64,000 bases of DNA from assembly GCF_024919275.1 (NCBI RefSeq), contig NZ_JANWGH010000003.1, forward strand, positions 161,677 through 225,676, in the 5' to 3' direction. The DNA is from Algoriphagus limi. GTDB lineage: Bacteria > Bacteroidota > Bacteroidia > Cytophagales > Cyclobacteriaceae. The position numbers were made by a program, and so were the translations under genes. Shown one piece after another: positions 37,100 to 45,375 of the stretch (position 1 is its first letter; each line of letters begins with the position of its first letter). The notes under the pieces were generated by a model, which had not been told where the DNA came from, searched no databases, and was given only the letters and a program-made list of their open reading frames with translations.

Positions 37100-38481
37100 T
37101 CTTTCTGTCTTTTTTGATTCAGATACTCATAATGACTATTGTCCTGAGCTCCTCTTACTACCAAGCTGGGCGGTAGAGGCCCAAGTTGCTGTACTGCCAA
37201 ATCCATGGCTCGCATCATTTGAGCTAACTTTTCGGGATTCTCCTTGGCCAAATTGTTGGTCTCTCCCGGATCTAAGCGAAGGTTGAAAAGGAGAGTGTCA
37301 TGTGCTGGTACACCTCTCATCCAGGGAGCACCCTGAAATCCTCTAAATGGTCTTTTGATTTTCCAGCCATCTTTCTGATAGGCACGCTGATCAGCTCCCA
37401 TGTAGTAAATAAATTCATCTCCTTCTCGATATCCATTTTCGAATAAAACAGCACTGAGATCTTTACCGTCAATGGCTCGATCTTGTGGGATTTCTGCACC
37501 TACCAGCTTGCTAAAAGTCGGAAACCAATCCATTTGGGTAGCCAAGTCTTCATAAACTTGACCTGGATCAATTTTTCCTTTCCACATAGCCACTGTCGGC
37601 ACCCGAACTCCTCCTTCAAAAGTGAATTGCTTTCCTTCTCGAAGCGGTCCTGCCGAACCACCATGATCTTCCATCACCAACCAAGGGCCGTTGTCTGAAG
37701 AAAAGACAATCAGGGTATTTTCTAAAAGGTCTTTTTCTTCCAACTTCTTGAGAATTTGACCTACGCTCCAGTCGATTTCTTGGATGACATCGCCATACAA
37801 GCCTCGCTGGGAAGTGCCTTCAAAAGCAGGCGAGGCATAGATGGGTACATGGGGCATGTTATGCGCCAAGTAGAGCAAAAATGGGCCGCCAGCTGCCTGA
37901 TCTATAAATTCCAGAGATTTATGGGTATAGGTTTGAGTGGTATAGCGCTGATTGACTTGGATGGAGTCCACCTCATTGTCTTTCATGTAGACTACGGATT
38001 CCATGTCATTGCTATATGGAATCCCGTAATAGCTGTCAAAACCCTGGTTTAGCGGCAAAAACTTCTCTCGATGTCCAAGATGCCACTTTCCGACGATGGC
38101 AGTTTGGTAGCCTTTTCCTTTCAGGACTTCCGCAAAAGTGATTTCTTCAGGATCCATCCCGGTAAAACTTTCAGGAAAAAATACCTGATTGATTCCCATG
38201 CGCTGAGGCATTCTTCCGGTGAGCAATCCAGCTCTTGATGGACTACATACCGGAGAAGCTGAAAGGAAATTGGTGAATTTTATTCCTTCATCAGCTATCC
38301 GATCAATATTGGGGGTTAAGATGTCAGTGGCTCCGAAACAGCCCAAATCTCCATAGCCCAAATCATCGGTAAAAATGAACACGATGTTGGGTAATTCACT
38401 GCTAGCTATTTCTGTTTGCGATTCTTCCTTGCAGGAAAACAGAAACGAAATCAGGATTACTATCGGAATCAATTTCTTCAT
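37096..38481 (-). CDS. Sulfatase (lipoprotein)
   Basis: A 461-residue protein from the ATG at 38479-38481. A start ten codons earlier exists, but it overlaps the preceding gene and hides the lipoprotein signal MKKLIPIVILISFLFSC. NIVFIFTDDLGYGDLGCFGA binds the metal. The formylglycine motif is canonical, CSPSRAGLLTG (Cys near residue 78). KWHLGHREKFLPLNQGFD, NMPHVPIYAS and VFSSDNGPWL complete the active site. It is close to the arylsulfatase A / N-acetylgalactosamine-6-sulfatase group. It is translationally coupled to the adenylate cyclase. Confidence 0.92.
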   Translation of the reverse strand: MKKLIPIVILISFLFSCKEESQTEIASSELPNIVFIFTDDLGYGDLGCFGATDILTPNIDRIADEGIKFTNFLSASPVCSPSRAGLLTGRMPQRMGINQVFFPESFTGMDPEEITFAEVLKGKGYQTAIVGKWHLGHREKFLPLNQGFDSYYGIPYSNDMESVVYMKDNEVDSIQVNQRYTTQTYTHKSLEFIDQAAGGPFLLYLAHNMPHVPIYASPAFEGTSQRGLYGDVIQEIDWSVGQILKKLEEKDLLENTLIVFSSDNGPWLVMEDHGGSAGPLREGKQFTFEGGVRVPTVAMWKGKIDPGQVYEDLATQMDWFPTFSKLVGAEIPQDRAIDGKDLSAVLFENGYREGDEFIYYMGADQRAYQKDGWKIKRPFRGFQGAPWMRGVPAHDTLLFNLRLDPGETNNLAKENPEKLAQMMRAMDLAVQQLGPLPPSLVVRGAQDNSHYEYLNQKRQKE

Positions 38482-38486
38482 TTTGC

Positions 38487-39299
38487 TTAAGGCTTGGATG
38501 GGTTTAACCAAATCATTTTAAGGATATATACATTTTCAAGAGGCCGATTCCGTTGATCAGTATCTACCGCAGCGATGGCATCAATTACCTCCAAACCAGA
38601 AATCACTTGACCAAAGACGGTGTAGTTTTGATCCAAATGCGGAGTGCCTCCTATTTCTTGATAGACCTTTCTATGGGAATCTGGAATGGTATATTTTTCA
38701 AATTCCTGATTTGCTAGTCTAGTTTCCCATTTTTCGGATAAAGCACGAACAAGCAAGGTGTCCTTTAGCTCGCGTGCTTGGTTCATGGAGTCAAGCAGGG
38801 CCTTATTATTTGGGTTATTTACTGCGTAATGTCGTTGAAGGAAGGTATTAATGCGACCTTCATTGTGAGCCAGAAGGCTGTCGTTTTGGATTTTTCCCTG
38901 AACCAAATAAAACTGAGTACTGCTGGAAGCCCGCTGTGGATTATTGGTTCGGGCAGCTGCCAAAGCTCCCTTTTTATGGAAAAGATCCGGATGGAACTCG
39001 GCAGGAACTTGATAAGGAAGGGCGGAACTCCCCAAAGCTTCTCCGGCTGCTGCATTTTTGCTTTCGGTATCCCCTCCCTGAATCATAAACTCTTCAATGA
39101 CCCGATGAAAAAGTAGGCTGTCATAAATTTCATCCTGAACAAGTTTGAGGAAATTATCCCGATGCTGTGGAGTTTCATGATATAACTCCACGATCAGATT
39201 CCCCATACTAGTCTGAATTTCAATTTGAGGACGTTCTTGTCCCCGGGTATTTTGCCAAATACCCAAACATAAAATCAAAATAATCAGGGAGTTTTTCAT
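38487..39299 (-). CDS. Periplasmic cyclophilin-type peptidyl-prolyl isomerase
   Basis: A 270-residue protein with a signal peptide (about 1-20). The cyclophilin fold is marked by GNLIVELYHETPQHRDNFLKL, YDSLLFHRVIEEFMIQGGD, SSSTQFYLVQG and NYTVFGQVISGLEVIDAIA. Between the Gln-Phe-Tyr strand and the last helix there is an insertion of about 70 residues rich in charge, which is common in Bacteroidota paralogues. It assists folding of exported proteins. It lies 5 bases upstream of the sulfatase, perhaps helping that product. Confidence 0.9.
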   Translation of the reverse strand: MKNSLIILILCLGIWQNTRGQERPQIEIQTSMGNLIVELYHETPQHRDNFLKLVQDEIYDSLLFHRVIEEFMIQGGDTESKNAAAGEALGSSALPYQVPAEFHPDLFHKKGALAAARTNNPQRASSSTQFYLVQGKIQNDSLLAHNEGRINTFLQRHYAVNNPNNKALLDSMNQARELKDTLLVRALSEKWETRLANQEFEKYTIPDSHRKVYQEIGGTPHLDQNYTVFGQVISGLEVIDAIAAVDTDQRNRPLENVYILKMIWLNPSKP

Positions 39300-39335
39300 G
39301 TTCTTTTAGTTCGTTTAACTCCGAAAAATTGGTTT

Positions 39336-40406
39336 TTAATGATCGTGTGCCATCCGGTGATTTTTGAGAATATCTTCTCCGAAATCATTTCCATTTTCCC
39401 GCCAAATGGAATGTATGTGATTCGCATTATCCAGGAAGCCTACATTGTCATATTCAATCAGGAAGTCTGGACTGTGAATCACGTAATAATGTGGTTTCAT
39501 TGGTTCATAGCTTCCAATCCAAGCAAAATAGACCTCATCCATGCCTTTGGCATGAAGCATGGCGAGGTATTCATTTGCTTTGGGGTGGTTGAGATTTCCA
39601 ATATATTCCTCGATTAGATAATGTAAGATTTGCTGCTGTGCCTCTGAGAGATCACTTCCTTTAATGCCTTGGAACTCCTCCAGCCATTGAGGTCGGTCTG
39701 GACTTGTGATAATATCTCCCGGGACCTTTCCTTCCAAAGTTGCTATGGATTTTTGCTCATCATTCAGCGAGTTGACAAACCAAAATCCATAATCTTCTTC
39801 CTTACTTAAAGGTCGAAGTCCCGCATATTGTGTTTCTTCTACCACAGCTGGATCCGATCCCAAGAATAGAGGTGTCATGCTAAATTCATCACCAGAAACT
39901 GTCAGATTTAAGGAAAGGTGGTGCCCCTCAAATTTGACTCCCCAATTCCTGTCGGATTCAGGGTTCCCGGCTAGCAAAACATAATAGTTTCCATAGTCCC
40001 AGTTCAGTCCACGGATCATTTGGATACTGTTCTCGTTGATTTCTCCGCGTTGGTATTTCAGTTCAAAAAGCTCATGGAGTATATCGTCTACCTGCATGAT
40101 GGCAAATGCTTTCAGGTATCCTTGGGAACTGAGCAGTTCGCTTAATAATTTATGAAAAGCAATCTTGCTCTTATCCCCCAAATCACCGTATCGAAGGCCA
40201 TTTCTAGGAGCCAGTCCTATCGGGAGATTGGTCCAAGTAACCCTGGCGGAATCTTCCATGGAGACTAGCACTTGCTCTCGCTGAGAGTTCTCTAAGGTTC
40301 TAAGAAAAGCCTTTGCTTTTTCTTGAATACCTTCTACGCTTTGGGAGAAGCTAAAGAAGGGAAAAGCTGCAAGAAGCAAGATGAAGATTAAGGATTTTTG
40401 TGTCAT
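39336..40406 (-). CDS. DUF3500 family exported protein
   Basis: A 356-residue protein with a signal peptide (MTQKSLIFILLLAAFPFFSFS). Family features of DUF3500 are visible: WTNLPIGLAPRNGLRYGDLG, LNWDYGNYYVLLAGNP, WGVKFEGHHLSLNL, MTPLFLGSDPA and the tail HSIWRENGNDFGEDIL then KNHRMAHDH. The family has no established biochemical activity known to me; its conserved His residues could bind metal. It is separated from the membrane protein upstream by 10 bases. Confidence 0.88.
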   Translation of the reverse strand: MTQKSLIFILLLAAFPFFSFSQSVEGIQEKAKAFLRTLENSQREQVLVSMEDSARVTWTNLPIGLAPRNGLRYGDLGDKSKIAFHKLLSELLSSQGYLKAFAIMQVDDILHELFELKYQRGEINENSIQMIRGLNWDYGNYYVLLAGNPESDRNWGVKFEGHHLSLNLTVSGDEFSMTPLFLGSDPAVVEETQYAGLRPLSKEEDYGFWFVNSLNDEQKSIATLEGKVPGDIITSPDRPQWLEEFQGIKGSDLSEAQQQILHYLIEEYIGNLNHPKANEYLAMLHAKGMDEVYFAWIGSYEPMKPHYYVIHSPDFLIEYDNVGFLDNANHIHSIWRENGNDFGEDILKNHRMAHDH

Positions 40407-40416
40407 AAGTTCAATG

Positions 40417-41181
40417 TCAGGCGAGTAAGAATCGGACTACTTTTTCCCAAATCGCTGTCTCATTAAGCGTCAAATGGGAAAGCTGTAAAAGCACATAAAG
40501 TACCAAGGCAGTGCCAAATGGAAGGATATTTCGATGATTTCGAAAGTCTTTCCAAATCAGAATAACTAGTGCTATATCAATCAAAACAAAGGCGAGAACC
40601 TCAACAGGAACTCCCGGTGCCAGGTAGTAAATGTCAAATAGGAAGAGCAGAATTCGGTCGACGGTTGGACCAAGGAAAGTTAGAGATGCAGCTATCATCC
40701 AACGGGCATGAAGGCTTGGTTTTTTTCGATTGATGATGGCTAGTGAATAAAATACCATCAACCAAATCAGGTAAATGAATGCAATAGAAAGAAAGGCTGC
40801 AATTTGTCCCTGCGCTTCTTCCAAGCTTACACTTGCTATGCCAGCATCAACCTGTTGCTGAAAAGCAAAAAGTTGGGTTTGGTAGGAATGCCGCATCATC
40901 AGCCAGGTAGAGATGATGACCATTGGAACGATGAGGTAGCTGAGTTTTCCTAAGCTTCTATGGAGTTTTACTTTTTTATATCGAATCAAAAGGGGTTGGG
41001 CAATAATCAATCCCAACCAAAGTGCCATTAATAGAAAATGAATATGGACTATTCCCGGATGGGGAAAAGTAATCTTGCTTAGGTAAGTGACAAAGAATCC
41101 CGCAATGGTAAGCGGGATAAATAACATTAGCCAATAGCCAAGATTTGGGTAAAGACGAAAAACATTTTCCTTCGAGTGCAT
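40417..41181 (-). CDS. Seven-helix integral membrane protein, family not assigned
   Basis: A 254-residue protein with about seven hydrophobic helices. Conserved-looking His residues occur in HPGIVHIHFLLMALWLG, KLHRSLGKLSYL and SLHARWMIAAS, a spacing reminiscent of heme-binding or DUF2306-like membrane proteins. I cannot assign a family with confidence. It is the first gene of the minus-strand run that continues to 22.6 kb. Its upstream region is the hairpin-repeat gap. Confidence 0.75.
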   Translation of the reverse strand: MHSKENVFRLYPNLGYWLMLFIPLTIAGFFVTYLSKITFPHPGIVHIHFLLMALWLGLIIAQPLLIRYKKVKLHRSLGKLSYLIVPMVIISTWLMMRHSYQTQLFAFQQQVDAGIASVSLEEAQGQIAAFLSIAFIYLIWLMVFYSLAIINRKKPSLHARWMIAASLTFLGPTVDRILLFLFDIYYLAPGVPVEVLAFVLIDIALVILIWKDFRNHRNILPFGTALVLYVLLQLSHLTLNETAIWEKVVRFLLA

Positions 41182-41479
41182 TACTAAAGGGTTAAAATTG
41201 AAAATTAGATCCTTGCCTTCCTGTCTTCAAAAATGGAAAATTCCAGAACGGGAAAGAGTTTGAAAATAAGGTTGTTTGGCAAGTATAAGGTAACAAAAAA
41301 ATGTCGATCACACCAAAAATAGTGTAGTTGATTTCTCCAAAGTTATCAAATGGCGAATTTTTGATTATCAAAAGGTTAAGTGGGCAAATAATATTTTTCT
41401 AGGCATTCTTCATAGTTGAAGCTGTTATATCCCTTAAAATTATGGTTTTTCCAATAGTACACGTTTATTTTTAGATCTA
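41182..41479. other. Non-coding gap before the hairpin cluster
   Basis: AT-rich sequence between the membrane-protein gene and the repeat cluster. It should hold the promoter of the minus-strand run, but no convincing TAnnTTTG site was found. No real ORF is supported. Confidence 0.3.
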
Positions 41480-41832
41480 TCTCGCTCGACGGAGGATAAC
41501 CGATATCGCCGAAGGCGAATCTCTGCGAAGATGTATCTTTATTTATTTCGCCACAGGCGTATTTCACTGAGCGCAGCGAAGTGTATTTCCATTGTATATC
41601 GCGAAGCATATTTTTAGCGAAGCCATATCTCGCTCGACGAAGGAGAGCTTATCTCGCCGAAGGCGTATCTTAGCGAAGCTATATCTTAATTTATCTCGCC
41701 GCAGGCGTATCTCACTGAGCTCAGCGAAGTTTATTTCCATAGTATTTCGCCGAAGGCCTATTTCACGACCGAAGGGAGCGTATTTCGCGAAGCCTATTTC
41801 AGCGAAGCTATATTTCCCGACCAAAGGGAGTG
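41480..41832. repeat. Cluster of mini-hairpin words
   Basis: About 350 bases made of short units of 9-18 bases joined by TATCT or TATTT spacers. Most units are small hairpins with a GAA or GCA loop: CGCCGAAGGCG, AGCGAAGCT, CACTGAGCGCAGCGAAGTG, CTCGACGAAGGAG, CGACCGAAGGGAGCG, TCGCGAAGC. About 17 units occur in mixed order, with several types used two or three times. The ORFs that cross it are translations of the repeat and are not genes. A second cluster with the same units lies at 50593-50800 in the opposite orientation. Confidence 0.85.
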
Positions 41833-41939
41833 TATTCCCCAATAACCCATTCTGCCAACTTGTCACTTTTTCTCGATTGGAACAGGCATTGATAATTTCC
41901 TTGTGTCAATAATTGTATTCACTTAAACTGATTTATACC

Positions 41940-43826
41940 ATGCAGGAAAAAGGTACCATCTCGATTCATACCGAGAATATTTTCCCGATCATTAAAAAAT
42001 TCTTGTATTCTGATCACGAGATTTTCCTTCGTGAATTGGTTTCCAATGCTGTCGATGCCACCCAAAAAATCAAACGTTTGGCGACATTAGGTCAGTACAA
42101 AGGTGAGTTGGGTGACATTACCGTGGAGGTTTCTTTCGACGAAAAGAAGAAGACCATTACCATCTCTGACAAAGGGCTAGGAATGACTGCTGAGGAGATC
42201 AAAAAGTACATCAATCAGATTGCTTTCTCTGGAGCTACTGAATTCGTAGAGAAATTCAAAGATGCCAAAGATGCCAATGAAATCATTGGGAAGTTTGGTT
42301 TAGGTTTCTACTCTGCCTTTATGGTGGCTAAAAAAGTGGAAATCCACACCCTTTCCTATCAGGATGGAGCTGAGCCAGCTATTTGGACCTGTGATGGAAG
42401 CACCGAATTCGAAATCAAAAAAGGAAAGCGCAAGGATCGCGGAACTGATGTGATTTTGTATATCAATGAGGATTCTGAGGAGTTTCTCGATAAGTGGAAA
42501 CTTCAGGGTATTCTGGACAAATACTGCAAATTCCTGCCTGTGCCGATCAAGTTTGGCACCAAGAGCGAATCCGTAGAAGATGGAGAAGATAAGGATGGAA
42601 ACAAAAAGTGGAAGTCCGTGGAAGTGGATAATATCATCAATACCACTTCTCCGATTTGGACTAAGTCACCAAGCGACCTGAAGGATGAAGATTACCTAGC
42701 TTTCTATAAGGAACTCTATCCAATGAGTGAGGATCCGCTTTTCTGGATTCACTTGAATGTAGACTATCCATTCAACCTGACAGGGGTGCTTTATTTCCCT
42801 AAGGTGAAGAATGAATTTGAATTGCAGCGCAATAAGATCAAGCTTTTCAGCCGTCAGGTATTCATTACTGATGAGGTGAAGGATATCGTTCCTGAATTCC
42901 TCATGTTGCTTCATGGGGTGATTGATTCTCCGGATATTCCGTTGAACGTATCCCGAAGCTTCTTGCAGGCGGATGGAAATGTGAAGAAGATCAACAACTA
43001 CATTACCAAAAAGGTAGCTGACAAACTTTCCGAACTATTTAAAAAAGATCGAAAAGCCTATGAGGCTAAGTGGAATGACATCGGTCTTTTCGTGAAATAC
43101 GGGATGATCTCCGAAGATAAATTCTACGAAAAAGGAAAGGAATTTACCTTACTGAAAAATACCAATGACGAGTATTTCACTTTGGATGAATACACGGAAA
43201 AAGTGAAAGCTATTCAGACCAACAAAGATGATCAGACCATCTTCTTGTATGCCACTGATGTGGACAAGCAAGATAGCTTTATCGCTTCTGCCAATGCCAA
43301 AGGTTATGATGTCTTGGTGATGGATTCTCCAATTGACAGCCATTTTATCCAGCATATCGAAACCAAGCTTGACAAAACCCAATTGAAGCGTGTGGATGCC
43401 GATGTGGTAGAGAAGTTGATTCTAAAAGAGGATTCTTATGCCAATTTGCTGACTGAAGAGCAAAGTAAGCAGGTGAAAGAACTCTTCGAAAAAGCGATTG
43501 ACAACAAATCCTATTCTGTGGAAGTGGAGGGATTGAGTCCGGAGGAAATGCCGGTAACAATCACCATGGAAGAGTGGATGCGCAGAATGAAAGATATGGC
43601 ACAGACCGGAGGCGGACCGATGAGTTTCTATGGCAATATGCCGGACAGCTACAAGGTAGCGATCAACGGAAACCATCCTTTGGTTGACAAGATTCTGAAA
43701 GCAGAGGGAGAAGAAGCCCAGCTTCAATTGGCTAAGCAAGCTTTTGACTTGGCCAAACTTTCTCAAGGCTTGCTGACAGGTAAAGATTTGACCGCCTTTG
43801 TAAAAAGAAGCGTTGAGATGATTTAA
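41940..43826 (+). CDS. htpG: Chaperone protein HtpG (Hsp90)
   Basis: A protein of 628 residues from the ATG at 41940. An upstream in-frame ATG at 41913 would add nine residues with no likeness to the family, so it is rejected. The GHKL ATPase site is plain: FLRELVSNAVDATQKI (Asn and Asp), TISDKGLGMTAEEI, GKFGLGFYSAFMVA. Middle-domain segments DFPFNLTGVLYFPK-type and LNVSRSFLQADGNVKKI follow, with a C-terminal dimerisation region containing MEEWMRRMKDMAQ. It is an ATP-driven folding chaperone of the cytoplasm. It stands alone on the plus strand, followed by an inverted repeat and a terminator. Confidence 0.97.
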   Translation: MQEKGTISIHTENIFPIIKKFLYSDHEIFLRELVSNAVDATQKIKRLATLGQYKGELGDITVEVSFDEKKKTITISDKGLGMTAEEIKKYINQIAFSGATEFVEKFKDAKDANEIIGKFGLGFYSAFMVAKKVEIHTLSYQDGAEPAIWTCDGSTEFEIKKGKRKDRGTDVILYINEDSEEFLDKWKLQGILDKYCKFLPVPIKFGTKSESVEDGEDKDGNKKWKSVEVDNIINTTSPIWTKSPSDLKDEDYLAFYKELYPMSEDPLFWIHLNVDYPFNLTGVLYFPKVKNEFELQRNKIKLFSRQVFITDEVKDIVPEFLMLLHGVIDSPDIPLNVSRSFLQADGNVKKINNYITKKVADKLSELFKKDRKAYEAKWNDIGLFVKYGMISEDKFYEKGKEFTLLKNTNDEYFTLDEYTEKVKAIQTNKDDQTIFLYATDVDKQDSFIASANAKGYDVLVMDSPIDSHFIQHIETKLDKTQLKRVDADVVEKLILKEDSYANLLTEEQSKQVKELFEKAIDNKSYSVEVEGLSPEEMPVTITMEEWMRRMKDMAQTGGGPMSFYGNMPDSYKVAINGNHPLVDKILKAEGEEAQLQLAKQAFDLAKLSQGLLTGKDLTAFVKRSVEMI

Positions 43827-43855
43827 CCTTTGGGGTCTCGCAGACCTCGAAGGTT
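43825..43855. repeat. Nested inverted repeat at the htpG stop codon
   Basis: AACCTT (43825-43830) pairs with AAGGTT (43850-43855), and inside them GGTCT pairs with AGACC around CGC. The first arm overlaps the TAA stop. It may be a dispersed palindromic element or an mRNA-end structure. Confidence 0.6.
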
Positions 43856-43900
43856 TCTTGAAGTAAAAACAATTTTAAAGAGAAGGAAATTTTTCCTAAA

Positions 43901-43930
43901 TCCCCGTCAAATCGACGGGGATTTTTTATT
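43901..43930 (+). terminator. Rho-independent terminator of htpG
   Basis: TCCCCGTC (43901-43908) pairs with GACGGGGA (43914-43921), followed by a run of six T. It lies about 75 bases after the stop. Confidence 0.85.
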
Positions 43931-44269
43931 ATTACCATTCATACGCTATAATTAGTTTTTCATTACCAAATATCAACTGATGGTTAATAAATTGTATTTC
44001 AAGGGGTTGTAAATATAAATATTTTTATAATAGAAATTTTTATTATTAATAATCAATAAGTTAGACTTAGGTTATAAATAAAAATTAGTAGAAGGCTTGC
44101 GTTTTAAAAATGGGGGGGGGTAATTTTAGTTCAAGTTCAATGCGCAAAGGGCTTTTTATTCAATCGTTTAATTTTAAATTCTAAAAACTATGAAAAATGG
44201 ATTATTTAAATTTCTTAGCTCGAGTCTCGTTCAATTTATCAGAGGTTTTGTCTTTTTTTAATTTTAAAG
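43931..44269. other. AT-rich leader region with a frameshifted lipoprotein start
   Basis: The first 250 bases are very AT-rich with a run of nine or so G near 44111. At 44190 an ATG opens MKNGLFKFLSSSLVQFIRGF, which stops after a T7 tract at 44253-44259. One extra T would join it in frame to the next gene and give a longer signal sequence ending in MAPSC. Confidence 0.45.
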
Positions 44270-45049
44270 ATGGGAGTGGCTGCGTTTATCTTAATGGCTC
44301 CATCATGTACTGATGAGAGTGATCCAACCTTCACCGATTATTCAGGAAAGTTCAAGGTTTTAACAAACAGTATTGGAAATTTTAAACTAAAGTTTAAAGA
44401 TATTTCCGAAAATGCTTTGAATTATCGTCTTTCCAATGACCAAACTCAGCAATTGATTCTTGCTCCTGTTGATGGAGGTGGCGAATTATCTCCAGCTGAT
44501 CGTAATCATATCCTAAGTACGGTAGATAATCTTAATTCACTAGTTGCTACTTTGGAAAATTACAACCTAGAACCAATATATAATCTTCAGGGAGCGCCTT
44601 CGACTGACCTATTAGTTGAATTTAATACAAATGAGCTCTTAAATGTAATGGCACCCGCCGTTCATGAGGCCAAGAATTATTTGAAAAGAAAAGGTTTCTC
44701 GGAATTAGAAATAGACGAAATGATATCACACGAAGGGGGGTCAGAATTGGATTTGATACCCTTAGTTTCGACCATGGCCAATGTAGAAAGATCAAATTTC
44801 ACCTCTTTCCATTTTAGTGATATTTTGATCACTCCAGCCTTAGCTATTACAAGTCAGGATGTTTTTAACTGTGGAATGGCAGCAATTGGTGCAGATATAT
44901 TGTGGGCCTTAGGAAGTTCAAATGCCTCAAAGTGGTCGAAGAAAGCTATTAAAAAAGCATTTGGGGTGGTCGCTAAAAGAGCCCTTGGACCGATTGGAGT
45001 AGCCATAGCTGTTGTTTCTTTTAGCACTTGTTTAGCAGCTGTTTCTTAG
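44270..45049 (+). CDS. Lipoprotein with a cationic hydrophobic, bacteriocin-like C-terminus
   Basis: A 259-residue protein from the ATG at 44270. The start MGVAAFILMAPSC suggests a lipoprotein with Cys13, though the hydrophobic stretch is short; the true start may be 44190 across a T7 frameshift. Residues 20-190 are mainly helical and polar and match nothing I recognise. The last ~65 residues change character: DVFNCGMAAIGADILWALGS, then basic KWSKKAIKKAFGVVAKRA, then LGPIGVAIAVVSFSTC and LAAVS. Two Cys could close a disulfide. Such tails resemble bacteriocin-like or glycine-zipper membrane peptides (inference). A 59-residue two-helix protein begins two bases later, as an immunity protein might. 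Confidence 0.6.
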   Translation: MGVAAFILMAPSCTDESDPTFTDYSGKFKVLTNSIGNFKLKFKDISENALNYRLSNDQTQQLILAPVDGGGELSPADRNHILSTVDNLNSLVATLENYNLEPIYNLQGAPSTDLLVEFNTNELLNVMAPAVHEAKNYLKRKGFSELEIDEMISHEGGSELDLIPLVSTMANVERSNFTSFHFSDILITPALAITSQDVFNCGMAAIGADILWALGSSNASKWSKKAIKKAFGVVAKRALGPIGVAIAVVSFSTCLAAVS

Positions 45050-45050
45050 A

Positions 45051-45230
45051 ATGAAAGTCTTATTCTTCTTTATTCCATTGATTGGATATTTGCTCTTCAT
45101 TAGGGTAAAGAAATTAGTTGACGCAGTAAGACAAGCAGACAATGAAAAGCTTAAAGTAGAAGTGTTATTTACGACTTTGTCGGGTTTAGCAGTGATTTGT
45201 TTTATCATTCTTTTGCTAAAGCTTTTCTAG
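45051..45230 (+). CDS. Small two-helix membrane protein (59 residues)
   Basis: The ORF begins two bases after the stop of the gene at 44270. MKVLFFFIPLIGYLLFI forms a first membrane helix, VKKLVDAVRQADNEKLKVEV a charged link, and LFTTLSGLAVICFIILLLKL a second. It is too short for a usual ORF cut-off but has good coupling and a clean two-helix pattern. An immunity or anchoring partner of the upstream lipoprotein is possible. No family recognised. Confidence 0.6.
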   Translation: MKVLFFFIPLIGYLLFIRVKKLVDAVRQADNEKLKVEVLFTTLSGLAVICFIILLLKLF

Positions 45231-45375
45231 AGCTAGAAGGTTTTTTAATGCAGTGGCCTCGATCATTATTTGGCAGGCTGCAATCCTGGAAGATGCCCAG
45301 AAGAAGGTGAAACAATTTAATTAACTTATATAGAGGGCACCAGTAGGTGTCCTCTAATTTATACATGGAATGATA

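Noticed and set aside
33408..38481. A polysaccharide utilisation locus around the two sulfatases
   Set aside because: No SusC/SusD pair, and no lyase or glycoside hydrolase gene next to them; the hybrid regulator is 13 kb away on the other strand.
41480..41832. CRISPR array
   Set aside because: Units are 9-18 bases, of several types and in mixed order, with constant short joins instead of unique spacers of equal length.
41564..41912. ORFs of about 100 codons on both strands over the hairpin cluster, and similar ones at 50407-50912
   Set aside because: They translate the repeat words themselves (for example SLSTKESLSRRRR); the same words give ORFs in several frames, so they are not genes.
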